A stretch of DNA of 64,000 bases from Nocardia brasiliensis NBRC 14402 (GTDB taxonomy: Bacteria; Actinomycetota; Actinomycetes; Mycobacteriales; Mycobacteriaceae): positions 81,278 through 145,277 of the forward strand of contig NZ_BAFT02000066.1 in assembly GCF_000308475.2 (NCBI RefSeq), written 5' to 3'. The translations under genes and the position numbers were made by a program. Of this stretch, positions 8,200 through 15,938 are shown in pieces. Every line of letters begins with the position of its first letter. The first letter of the stretch is position 1. Under the pieces are notes generated by a model that worked only from the letters and a program-made list of their open reading frames with translations, did not search any database and was not told the origin of the DNA.

Positions 8200-9465
8200 T
8201 CATCCGAGGCAGGTTCGGACGGCTTGGGCCAGGTTGGTGGCGCGGGGATCGTCGGGCCGGAAGTTCCACAGGTTCGGAATGTAGGCGAAGCCGACACCGG
8301 CGTCGGGGTCGGCGAAACCGATCGAACCACCGGAACCGGGGTGACCGAACGAGGACGGTCCGAGCATCGGCAGTGGCGGACAGGCGCGCCAGAAACCCAG
8401 GGACATATAGAAGCTGCGGTCGGCCGGGACGTCCAATCCGGTTGGCAGCCCGTGCATCCGGGTCTTCTCGGTCTGGACTTCGATCGCGTTCGCGACCGTG
8501 GCCGAGTCGAGCAGGCGCATGCCGTCGACTTCGCTGACCGTGGCGGCGTACATCCGCGCGATGGAGCGTGCGTCCGCGATCATGTTGGCGGCCGGGAACT
8601 CTGCCGCGCGCCATGCCCGCGTGGTGTAGTACGCGGTCGTCGGGTCGGCCATATTGTCCAGCGCGCCGCCGAGCGAACCGGCGCGGAGCGAGACCGCGTC
8701 GGGGCCGAATCCGGCGTTCATCCAGGCGGTCACCGTATCCGCGTCCAGCCCAGTGCTTTTGATCATCCCCGCGGTCAGTTCTGCCACACTGAAGGGGTCT
8801 GCGTAATCGATCCGCGCGACACGGTGCTCGTGTTCCTCGGGCAGCCCGATCCAGGCACTCAGCCCCAGCGGAGCGGCGACCTCGTCGGCGAAGAACGTGC
8901 CGAGCGATTTGCCGGAGATCCGCCGCACCACCTCGCCGACCAGGTGGCCGTAGGTGACCGCGTGATAGAGGTGCTCGGTGCCCGGCTCCCACAGCGGCGG
9001 TTGCGCCTCGAGCGCGCGAATGACCGGATCCCAGGCGCACGCCTGCTCGAAGGTGAGCGGCCCGTCGACGACCGGCAGGCCGGCCTGATGAGACAACAAC
9101 CAGCGCACCGGAATTCGGTCTTTACCGTGCGCGCCGAACTCCGGCCAGTACTGGACCACCGGCGCGTCGAGATCGAGCTGACCACGCTGCGCCAGCAGGT
9201 GGGCGCAGATCGCGGTGGCACCTTTCGTCGTGGAGGCAACCCGCACGACGGTGTCCGCACCCCACGGCTGCTCGGCCGAACCGTCGTCGGGACCGCCCAC
9301 TTCGCGACCGGCGACCCCGTCCCACAGGTCGACGACGCGGCGGCCGTCCACGTACACACAGCATGCCGCGCCGCGCTCGCCGAAGTTCTCGAAGTTCGCG
9401 CGGAACGCGTCGGCGACCTTCCCCCATCCTTCCTCGACACCGTTCTGGTTCATTGCCCTTGTCAT
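8200..9465 (-). CDS. Serine hydrolase of the beta-lactamase/EstB esterase family
   Basis: 421 residues. Class-C type motifs: SxxK in VVRVASTTKGATAI, the Tyr motif in LYHAVTYGHLVGEVVRR, and an HxG-like GHPGSGGSIGFADP near the C-terminus. No signal peptide is evident, which favours a cytosolic esterase over a beta-lactamase. The ATG at 9465 follows AAAGGA; the longer frame to 9546 is unlike the family. It lies tail-to-tail with the DUF6545 gene, 8 bp apart. Confidence 0.85.
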   Translation of the reverse strand: MTRAMNQNGVEEGWGKVADAFRANFENFGERGAACCVYVDGRRVVDLWDGVAGREVGGPDDGSAEQPWGADTVVRVASTTKGATAICAHLLAQRGQLDLDAPVVQYWPEFGAHGKDRIPVRWLLSHQAGLPVVDGPLTFEQACAWDPVIRALEAQPPLWEPGTEHLYHAVTYGHLVGEVVRRISGKSLGTFFADEVAAPLGLSAWIGLPEEHEHRVARIDYADPFSVAELTAGMIKSTGLDADTVTAWMNAGFGPDAVSLRAGSLGGALDNMADPTTAYYTTRAWRAAEFPAANMIADARSIARMYAATVSEVDGMRLLDSATVANAIEVQTEKTRMHGLPTGLDVPADRSFYMSLGFWRACPPLPMLGPSSFGHPGSGGSIGFADPDAGVGFAYIPNLWNFRPDDPRATNLAQAVRTCLG

Positions 9466-9668
9466 TGCTGTAATCCTTTTTCCGAGTGAGACTTCGAATC
9501 GAGGCCACCGGCTGGTGCTCGGCGAAGGCGGTTGGTCACCCGACAACTATCAGCGCCTGGCCTGACATCGTCCTGACACCGAGCTGATACGAGCTATGCG
9601 GGGCAAAGCAAGACCCGGTGTGGCCGAGTTCATGGTGCTTCCGGCGGATTCATGAGTAGGTTCCGAAT

Positions 9669-10553
9669 ATGGAGAACGAGGGACCGAGCCGGACCGCGCT
9701 CGCGACTGCTTACGCGCGCGCCTATCACCAAATCGCTGACCAGCCCCGGATTCTCACGGATCCCTTGGCGGTGCGGCTGCTGGGTGTCGGGGTGGATGAG
9801 CTGACGGACGCGGGGCGGCCCGCGCAGGCTCGCTCCGATAGTGACGACGGGCTGGGTGTGCTGCGGCTCGGTGTCAGCGATCGGCCGCGGCGGCTGTTCT
9901 TCGCCGCTCGTTCCCGATTCGCCGAGGACCGGGTGGCCGAAGCCGTCGCGGCGGGCCTGCGACAGGTCGTGATTCTCGGCGCGGGGTTGGATACGTTCGC
10001 CTACCGCAACCCGTACCCCGGGCTGCGGGTATTCGAGGTCGACCATCCCGCTACCCAGGCGTGGAAACGGCAACTGCTCGCCGCGGCCGGTATCGGACTG
10101 CCCGAATTGTCGGCTTTCGTACCGGTCGACTTCGAAACCGACCTGCTGGCAACCGAATTGGCGAGTGCTGGATTCAACCGGTCCGAGCCGGCGGTGTTCG
10201 TGTGGCTCGGCGTCGTCTTCTATCTGACGCCCGACGCCGCCACAGCCACCCTGGAATACATTGCCGGTCAAGCAGCGCCGGTCCAGGTGGTCTTCGACTA
10301 CCTGGCGGACACCGGCGCGAATCGTGCCGAGTTGCTGGCACGCGCAGAGCGGGCGTCAGCTGTCGGCGAACCTTGGTTCAGCTACTTCACTCCGGACGAC
10401 ATCGCAGCACGATTGCGCGCACTCGGGCTGACGGACGTCGCAGACCACGCGGCCGCGGATCTCATCGCCGGCTACCTCGGTGGGTCCGCGGAGTTCGAGG
10501 ACGATCCCCAGGCACTGCGGCCGGTCCGCATACTGCGGGCGAGCCGCCCGTAA
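9669..10553 (+). CDS. Class I SAM-dependent methyltransferase (LCM/TIGR00027 type)
   Basis: 294 residues, standard length. Markers are RTALATAYARAYHQIADQPR at the N-terminus, the SAM loop VVILGAGLDTFAYR, FEVDHPATQAWKR, and FVWLGVVFYLTPDAA. This group is expanded in mycobacteria and nocardiae and is named after leucine carboxyl methyltransferase, but most members have unknown substrates, possibly carboxylates of polyketides or lipids. The gene stands alone and is convergent with the oxidoreductase at 10573. Confidence 0.85.
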   Translation: MENEGPSRTALATAYARAYHQIADQPRILTDPLAVRLLGVGVDELTDAGRPAQARSDSDDGLGVLRLGVSDRPRRLFFAARSRFAEDRVAEAVAAGLRQVVILGAGLDTFAYRNPYPGLRVFEVDHPATQAWKRQLLAAAGIGLPELSAFVPVDFETDLLATELASAGFNRSEPAVFVWLGVVFYLTPDAATATLEYIAGQAAPVQVVFDYLADTGANRAELLARAERASAVGEPWFSYFTPDDIAARLRALGLTDVADHAAADLIAGYLGGSAEFEDDPQALRPVRILRASRP

Positions 10554-10572
10554 CGCGCTGGGCGCGAAAAGC

Positions 10573-11496
10573 TCAGGGCCGCACGCGAATGACGGTTTTG
10601 CCTTTGCGCCGTGTGGTCGGGTTCAGCGCGGGGATCGCGTCATCGAGTGCCGCGACGGTGCCGATGTGTGTGCGCAGCCGCCCGTCCCGCACCCGGTCGA
10701 CGATCTCTACCAGCTGCCCCGGTACGGACTCGACGACGAAGTCGACCGCGAGTCCGTCGACCGGGCGGTGTTCGGCTGGGCCGACCACGGACACCAGCGT
10801 CCCCGCGGGACGAATGATGCTCGCCGAGCGCCTTTGCACATCACCACCGATCACATCGAAGACCAGATCGACCCCGCCGACGTCTTCGAGATTCTCGCCG
10901 TCGAGATCGAGGAACTCGTTCGCGCCGAAGTCGAGCGCCGCTTGGCGGTCCGCCGCCCGTCCGGTACCGATGACGTAGGCGCCGAACTCCCGGGCGAGCT
11001 GGGTGACCACCGATCCGACCGCGCCGGCCGCGCCATGTGCGAGGACGGTCTGGCCGGCCCGCAGACGACCGTGCTGGAACAGGCCCTGCCAGGCGGTCAG
11101 CCCGGAGATCGGCAGGGCGGCACCCACCGTGAAGTCGACGTTGCCCGGCAGCGGCGCCAGGTTGCGTGCCTCGACGGCCGTGTACTCGGCCAGGGTGCCG
11201 TCGCGGTGCCAGTCGGTGATCCCGAAAACCCGCTGGCCCAACGAGAGTCCCGTCGTGCCGTAACCGAGGGCGGTGACCACTCCGGCGAGCTCGTGGCCGA
11301 TGATCGCGTCGGCTCGATCGCGACCGGCACGATCGACCCACGTCGAGGGCCATTCCCACTCGGCAGGCACGAAGCCGGACGCATGGACTTCGACGACGAC
11401 ATCGTTGATCGCCGGTGCGGGCTCGGGCCGCTCGGCCACCGTGATCCCGGCAGCTTCCGCGGTCTGATCGGTCGCGATGATCGCTTTCATCTCCAC
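10573..11496 (-). CDS. NADP-dependent MDR-family oxidoreductase (quinone oxidoreductase-like)
   Basis: 307 residues. Medium-chain dehydrogenase fold: the catalytic domain has ADAIIGHELAGVVTALG, the cofactor domain has AHGAAGAVGSVVTQLAREFG. Catalytic-zinc cysteines are absent, as in quinone oxidoreductases and enoyl reductases. It likely reduces quinones or alpha,beta-unsaturated carbonyls with NADPH. The ATG at 11496 is followed by MKAIIATDQT and preceded by AGGTGGAGAT. Divergent from the ArsR operon. Confidence 0.85.
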   Translation of the reverse strand: MEMKAIIATDQTAEAAGITVAERPEPAPAINDVVVEVHASGFVPAEWEWPSTWVDRAGRDRADAIIGHELAGVVTALGYGTTGLSLGQRVFGITDWHRDGTLAEYTAVEARNLAPLPGNVDFTVGAALPISGLTAWQGLFQHGRLRAGQTVLAHGAAGAVGSVVTQLAREFGAYVIGTGRAADRQAALDFGANEFLDLDGENLEDVGGVDLVFDVIGGDVQRRSASIIRPAGTLVSVVGPAEHRPVDGLAVDFVVESVPGQLVEIVDRVRDGRLRTHIGTVAALDDAIPALNPTTRRKGKTVIRVRP

Positions 11497-11610
11497 CTCC
11501 GAATAGCTCGTGCTCGAGGGCTGTACGTGGAGCAGCGCGAGCCCGGCGGCCCGCTACTCGGTAGTCAACCACCGGCACCGCCCAGGAACCATCCCGGGGT
11601 TGCCACCGCC

Positions 11611-11646
11611 TTGACGTATGCCCATATCGGAATATAATTGCGGTCA
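11611..11646 (+). promoter_or_regulatory. Near-consensus promoter giving a probably leaderless arsR-type mRNA
   Basis: TTGACG at 11611-11616, a 16 bp spacer, then TATAAT at 11633-11638. The ATG of the ArsR gene is only 7 bp further on, where transcription would be expected to begin, so the message is probably leaderless. An imperfect palindrome, ATATCGGAATAT, lies in the spacer and overlaps the -10 region, a plausible autorepression site. Confidence 0.65.
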
Positions 11647-11990
11647 TGGCACGAGCAGCTACGACGTCGGACGTCTTCAACGCCATCGCCGAGCCGCAGC
11701 GCCGGGACATCCTGGTGCTGTTGCGGGCGGGCGAGCGGCCGGTGAGTGAGCTGGCGCAGGAGCTGGGGATCACCCAGCCGGGGGCGTCCAAGCACCTGCG
11801 GGTGCTCCGGGAGGTCGGGCTGGTGCGGGACCGCAAGGCGGGCAAGCAACGCCTGTACGGGTTGAACGCCCGCGGGCTGCGGCCGGTGCACGAATGGACC
11901 GGCGGTTTCGAGCGGTTCTGGAACGAAAGCTTCGACCGGCTGGACGAGTACGTGCAGGACCTGAAGCAAGAACGGCAAAAGGAGAATTGA
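11646..11990 (+). CDS. ArsR-family winged-helix repressor
   Basis: 114 residues. The HTH is clear: VFNAIAEPQRRDILVLLRAG, VSELAQELGITQPGASKHL, then LVRDRKAGKQRLYGLN (wing). No metal-binding Cys pair (CVC or similar) is present, so it belongs to the non-metal ArsR group usually found next to an AHSA1/SRPBCC gene, as here. Stop and next start overlap (TGATG). Probably represses its own operon through the site in its promoter. Confidence 0.9.
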   Translation: MARAATTSDVFNAIAEPQRRDILVLLRAGERPVSELAQELGITQPGASKHLRVLREVGLVRDRKAGKQRLYGLNARGLRPVHEWTGGFERFWNESFDRLDEYVQDLKQERQKEN

Positions 11991-12490
11991 TGAGCGAAAC
12001 GAGCGGAACAACACCGTCGGCGACCGCCGAACGCGAGGTCGTGATCAGCCGGATCATCGACGCCCCAAGAGAGTTGGTGTTCGAAGCGTTCACCGCGGTC
12101 CGGCATCTGTCGCGGTGGTGGGGGCCGGAGGGGTTCTCCACCACCACGCGGGCGTTCGAGTTCCGCGTAGGCGGAGCCTGGGATTTCGTGATGCACGGGC
12201 CGGACGGGACGGACTACCAGGAGTGGATCGCCTGGACCGAGATCACCCCGCCATCGCGGATCGCGATGCTGCACGGTGCGTCCCGCGACGACCCGAACGC
12301 CTTCGAATCGGTCCTCACGTTCGCCCCGGACGGCGCGGCGACCCGGATCGAGATGCGAACGGTATTCCCCACCAAGCAGTTACGCGATGAGGCGGTCGAG
12401 AAGTACCACGCGATCGAGGGCGGCCGGCAAACCCTCGACGGGCTCGCGGCCTACGTCACCGAACTCGTCGCAGCAGGAATGCAGAGCTGA
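11990..12490 (+). CDS. SRPBCC (AHSA1-type) ligand-binding protein
   Basis: 166 residues with the START-like fold signature: REVVISRIIDAPRELVFEAF, HLSRWWGPEGFSTTTRAFEF, GAWDFVMHGPDGTDY, and LDGLAAYVTEL at the end. Such proteins bind small hydrophobic ligands; those encoded after an ArsR gene are of unknown role. The ATG at 11990 overlaps the ArsR stop by one base, and its own stop overlaps the following ATG the same way, so the three genes form a tightly coupled operon. Confidence 0.85.
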   Translation: MSETSGTTPSATAEREVVISRIIDAPRELVFEAFTAVRHLSRWWGPEGFSTTTRAFEFRVGGAWDFVMHGPDGTDYQEWIAWTEITPPSRIAMLHGASRDDPNAFESVLTFAPDGAATRIEMRTVFPTKQLRDEAVEKYHAIEGGRQTLDGLAAYVTELVAAGMQS

Positions 12491-12930
12491 TGGCCGGAAA
12501 GGTCTTCTTCAGCGTGTCCATGTCGCTGGACGGGTTCATCGCGCCCGAGTCCCCCGAGGAATTGATGGGCCGGCAGTGGCAGGAACTGCACCAGTGGATG
12601 TTTCCGTTGCGGTTCACCCGGGAGAACCTGAAGCTCGGCGAAGGCGGCGAGGGGGGCCGAGACAACGAGGGTATCGAGACCGCGCTCGACCAGGCCCGCG
12701 CGGCCGCGGGCGACCGGGACGTCCGGCTCGCGGGCGGCGGCGCGACGATCCTGGAGTACGTGAACGCCGGACTGATCGACGGGTTCACCGTGGCGATCTC
12801 ACCGGTACTGTTCGGCTCCGGAATCCGCCTGTTCGAGGGCGTCGACGCGAGCCGCGTAGCCCTGGAGCAGATCCGCGCGGAGCCGACGCAGCGGGTGACC
12901 CACCTGACCTACGCGGTCCGAGGGCGGTAA
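12490..12930 (+). CDS. Dihydrofolate-reductase-like (RibD C-terminal) protein with an internal deletion
   Basis: 146 residues; family members are about 190-210. The N-terminus MAGKVFFSVSMSLDGFIAPE and C-terminus VRLAGGGATILEYVNAGLID, ISPVLFGSGIRLFEG are well conserved. In the middle, LKLGEGGEGGRDNEGIETAL joins two segments that in relatives are separated by roughly 55 residues holding the GxxxxD and PVFVVTH strands of the nucleotide-binding core. The frame is kept. The protein probably cannot fold normally, so this may be a pseudogene in progress. The figure of 55 comes from recalled family sequences. Confidence 0.7.
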   Translation: MAGKVFFSVSMSLDGFIAPESPEELMGRQWQELHQWMFPLRFTRENLKLGEGGEGGRDNEGIETALDQARAAAGDRDVRLAGGGATILEYVNAGLIDGFTVAISPVLFGSGIRLFEGVDASRVALEQIRAEPTQRVTHLTYAVRGR

Positions 12931-12955
12931 CCGGGCTCGCCCCAACCCAGCACGC

Positions 12956-14416
12956 TCACGCTGTACTGCTGGTTCGGGTGGTCTGGGGTGCGCGGGCGGT
13001 GACTTGCATCCGCAGTTGCCGAGGTTGGGGCACTACGGCCAGGGTGGGGCTGGTGTCGGTACCGGGGACGGTGTGCAGCTGCCATCGAGCGGCGATGGTC
13101 GCCAGCGCGAGGGTGGCTTCGGCCAGGGCGAAGGTGTCGCCGATGCATTTGCGGGCGCCGGCGGCGAACGGCAGCATCGCGTCACGCGCGGGTGGCGTGC
13201 CGCGGTCGGGGGCGAAGCGGTCCGGATCGAAACGTTCGGGGTCGGGGTACAGGTCGGCCCGATGCTGGATCAGGTACGAGCTGTAGATGACGGTGGTGCC
13301 GGCGACCAGCGAGTGCCCGCCGAGTTCGGTGTCCTCGGTCACCGTCCGAGTCTGCAGCCAGCCCGGTGGATGCAGGCGCAGGACCTCATCGATCACCTGG
13401 CCGGTGAATTGCAGGCTCGGCAGGTCCGCACTGACCGCGGGGCGGCCGGCCAGCACGGTGTCGACCTCGGCATACACGCGGGCGGCGAACTCGGGGTGCC
13501 GGTCGAGCAGGATCAGCGCCCACGCCAAGGTCGCGGCACTGGTGTCGGTGCCCGCGAAGAAGAACGTGAGCACCTGATCGACGATCTCGCCCTCGGTCAG
13601 TTGCCCGCCGCCCTGACTGTCTTGGGCAAATACCAAGGCCGAGAACAGATCTCCGCGATCGTCGCCGGCGGCGCGGCGCGCGGCCACCAGTTCCCCGAGG
13701 ATGGCCCGCGCCTCGGCCGCCGCGTCGATACAGGCCCGGTTGCCCACGATCGGCCACCGGCGCATCCATTCCGGCACGATCGCGTGCCGCATGGCACCGG
13801 CGAAAACGGCTTCGACGTCATGGAGTAGCCGTTCTTGAGTCACCTCCGAGATCGCCTGATCGAACAGGGTCGCCGCGATCACGCGGGCGGCGAAGGTGTG
13901 CAGTTCGGCTTTCACATCGACGACCTGTCCGTCCGGCCAGGAGTCGACCAGTTCGGCGATCTTCTGAGCCATCACGGGCGTGTACCCGGTGAGGCGCTTC
14001 GCATGGAACGCTGGTTGCAGCAGGCGGCGTTGCCGTCGATGTTTCGCGTGCGGGCACGTCGCCAGGCCCTCCCCGACCAGCTCGCGCCCGCTGTCGAACA
14101 GCGGCCCCCCCTTGTCGAAGATGCGGTCCTGACGCAGCACCTGCCTGGTCAGTTCGAGATCGCAGATCACCACCGCCGTCATCGGTCCCAGCCCGATCCC
14201 GACCAGGTCGCCGTGCGCGGGCAGAGAAGCCATGAAGCCCAACGGATCTCGCATCAACGGCACCAGATGCCCCAGCACCGGCAGTCGGCCCGGCGCCACC
14301 GCGATCGGCGCGGCCGCGCGCTGTCTCGCAGAGCTTTCGACCGTGGCGACAGGCGCTCGGCCCGTCACCCGGCGAATCGTCTTTACCATCCACCGATTCG
14401 GTGACCGCTCGTCCAT
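12956..14416 (-). CDS. Cytochrome P450, terpenoid-oxygenase type
   Basis: 486 residues. Complete P450 motifs: I-helix FFFAGTDTSAATLAW, ExxR in VIDEVLRLHPPGW, heme-ligand loop LPFAAGARKCIGDTFALAEA. The N-terminal VAPGRLPVLGHLVPLMRDPL and LVGEGLATCPHAKHRRQRR resemble pentalenene-oxygenase-like class I P450s. No terpene cyclase or ferredoxin lies nearby, so the substrate is open. The ATG at 14416 starts MDERSPNRW; the longer frame crosses the GTTAATATTAAC operator and is rejected. That operator, about 100 bp upstream, likely controls it. Confidence 0.88.
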   Translation of the reverse strand: MDERSPNRWMVKTIRRVTGRAPVATVESSARQRAAAPIAVAPGRLPVLGHLVPLMRDPLGFMASLPAHGDLVGIGLGPMTAVVICDLELTRQVLRQDRIFDKGGPLFDSGRELVGEGLATCPHAKHRRQRRLLQPAFHAKRLTGYTPVMAQKIAELVDSWPDGQVVDVKAELHTFAARVIAATLFDQAISEVTQERLLHDVEAVFAGAMRHAIVPEWMRRWPIVGNRACIDAAAEARAILGELVAARRAAGDDRGDLFSALVFAQDSQGGGQLTEGEIVDQVLTFFFAGTDTSAATLAWALILLDRHPEFAARVYAEVDTVLAGRPAVSADLPSLQFTGQVIDEVLRLHPPGWLQTRTVTEDTELGGHSLVAGTTVIYSSYLIQHRADLYPDPERFDPDRFAPDRGTPPARDAMLPFAAGARKCIGDTFALAEATLALATIAARWQLHTVPGTDTSPTLAVVPQPRQLRMQVTARAPQTTRTSSTA

Positions 14417-14501
14417 GACCGACTCCCTACCGCAAGACCACCCACCATTGTCGGCAATGCCGAACGCCACCACTACCACCCGACGGGGTGGATTCCCGGC
14501 A

Positions 14502-14535
14502 AGTCTTGCGCGGTTAATATTAACTATGCAAGACT
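14502..14535. promoter_or_regulatory. Extended MarR-type operator, site 1
   Basis: Perfect core palindrome GTTAATATTAAC at 14513-14524, flanked symmetrically at 3 bp by AGTCTTGC (14502-14509) and GCAAGACT (14528-14535). It lies between the divergent P450 and DUF6790 genes, 7 bp before the latter's start. The same core with nearly the same arms recurs at 20567-20606, and the core alone at 19980-19991 beside a MarR gene. Confidence 0.75.
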
Positions 14536-14541
14536 CTAGGC

Positions 14542-15108
14542 ATGAGCACATCGACTTACCTCACACAGACCGCCTTCCCCCTGATCTGGCCGCTCATCGC
14601 GGTCGTCGGCGCTGCCGTCCGGACTCGGCACAGCACTTCCCGGCAGGCCACGCTGGAGACCTGGCAGCGGTGGTGGGCCGTCGCAGCCCTGGGCGTCGGC
14701 AGCTTGTGGATGACGGTCGCGTTCCTGACCATCCCGGAACAGATGGCGTCGGCCATCGGCTTCACCGCCTCGCCGTTCCAGTTCGAAATCGCCTTCGCCA
14801 ACCTCGGACTCGCCGTGATGGGCTTCCGCGCCGCCTCGCCCTCGGCCACTGCCCGCGAACGCATCACCGTCGGCCTCGGTGCCGGAATGTTCTTGTGGGG
14901 CGCGCTGATCGGACACGTCTACCAGTGGTTCGCGCACGGCGACCACGCTCCGGGCAACACCGGCGGCGTCCTGGTCTGCGACCTGCTCTTCCCGGGGGTG
15001 CTGATCGTCCTCGCCTGGTACTCGCAGCGACTTGCCGCCAGCCAAACCGCAACCGCCACAGGCCCATCGAGCAACTCCACACAGGAGGTCGGCAGCCTGC
15101 GGGCTTGA
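14542..15108 (+). CDS. DUF6790-type small membrane protein
   Basis: 188 residues with four hydrophobic segments (FPLIWPLIAVVGAAV, WWAVAALGVGSLWMTVAFL, GLGAGMFLWGALIGHVYQWF, LLFPGVLIVLAWYS). The FEIAFANLGLAVMGFRA and GDHAPGNTGGVLVCDLLFPG segments are those I associate with DUF6790. No function is known for the family. The start codon sits immediately downstream of operator site 1, so this gene and the P450 are probably co-repressed. Confidence 0.7.
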   Translation: MSTSTYLTQTAFPLIWPLIAVVGAAVRTRHSTSRQATLETWQRWWAVAALGVGSLWMTVAFLTIPEQMASAIGFTASPFQFEIAFANLGLAVMGFRAASPSATARERITVGLGAGMFLWGALIGHVYQWFAHGDHAPGNTGGVLVCDLLFPGVLIVLAWYSQRLAASQTATATGPSSNSTQEVGSLRA

Positions 15109-15287
15109 ACAGCCCGGTCGTGATCAGCGGCGGAATCGGTGCCATCGGCATTCGAGCCGCCGCAGACGCGTAGCTACCGCAGGACAAGGTCGCCGAGACA
15201 CGCCGCGAGTTCGACATTTCGCCGACACGCCCGAAATCGCCTTCACACCAACGCCTTCCGGTAGCGCACCCGCCGACGGCGCTATAT

Positions 15288-15311
15288 GCTTTTGCACCTA
15301 GGTGCAAAAGC
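15288..15311. promoter_or_regulatory. Perfect 24 bp palindrome, probable PadR operator
   Basis: GCTTTTGCACCT followed by its exact complement AGGTGCAAAAGC. A third half-site, GCACCTAAG, continues directly downstream. It is 21 bp before the PadR start, and a TATATG hexamer lies just upstream at 15284-15289, so binding would block the promoter of the PadR-sulfatase operon. The 15109-15287 stretch before it holds nothing else I recognise. Confidence 0.75.
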
Positions 15312-15332
15312 ACCTAAGTCAGAGAGGGCGCG

Positions 15333-15938
15333 ATGAAGCTCGAATTTCCGCTCCTGGGGCTGGTGGCAGCCCGGGCCATGAGTGGCTACGACATCAAGCG
15401 GTGGTGCGAGGTGGAAGGCAAGTTCGTCGGCCTGGACCGCCATGGCAGCCAGATCTACCGCGAACTGAACCGGATGCAGGCCGAAGGCTCGGTCGAGTCG
15501 CGGACCGATCCTCGCGACGGCGGACCGGACGCGAAGATCTACACCGTCACCGACGCCGGGATGCAACGGTTGCGGCACTGGGTGCGGTCCTCGTACGTGC
15601 CGCCGCGCCGATTCCAGGATCCGGAGTTCGCATTCCGGCTCCGCGTGGGCATGATGCTGCGCGAACCCGGCATTCTCGACCTCGTGCGCGAAGAACTGGC
15701 CGCGCGACGGGAACAGGTGCGGCTCAACCGAAACCGCCCGTACGACACCGAAACCGACGCCGACCGCGCCGAAATCGATGCCGAGGCACTCGATTTCATC
15801 GCCCATCAGATCCGGCACCAGGGCGAGCGGCAGATCGATGAGTGGATCGCGTGGCTCGAACAGTTGCAGGACCTGATGCAAGCCCGCGCCGACGCCGCGG
15901 CGACCGAGCGCTCCGGCCGGTCGAAGGCGAGCAGCTGA
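15333..15938 (+). CDS. PadR-family transcriptional regulator
   Basis: 201 residues. Winged HTH: MKLEFPLLGLVAARAMSGYD, then QIYRELNRMQAEGSVESRTD and KIYTVTDAGMQRLRHW (wing), followed by a long C-terminal helical domain with charged repeats (VREELAARREQVRLNRNRPY). Typical of the larger PadR class (Vir_act_alpha C-domain). AGAGAGGGCGCG precedes the ATG. Its stop overlaps the sulfatase start (TGATG), so it is the first gene of the sulfatase operon and likely autorepresses through the palindrome upstream. Confidence 0.87.
   Translation: MKLEFPLLGLVAARAMSGYDIKRWCEVEGKFVGLDRHGSQIYRELNRMQAEGSVESRTDPRDGGPDAKIYTVTDAGMQRLRHWVRSSYVPPRRFQDPEFAFRLRVGMMLREPGILDLVREELAARREQVRLNRNRPYDTETDADRAEIDAEALDFIAHQIRHQGERQIDEWIAWLEQLQDLMQARADAAATERSGRSKASS

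Noticed and set aside
8200..9465. Beta-lactamase
   Set aside because: No signal peptide and EstB-like spacing make an esterase or peptidase-like serine hydrolase more likely.
12276..13286. 336-codon plus-strand frame over the DHFR-like and P450 genes
   Set aside because: Arg/Gly/Pro-rich antisense or out-of-frame reading; the P450 and DHFR-like frames have clear motifs.
12956..14551. P450 start at 14551
   Set aside because: That reading translates the GTTAATATTAAC operator; 14416 gives the normal N-terminus.
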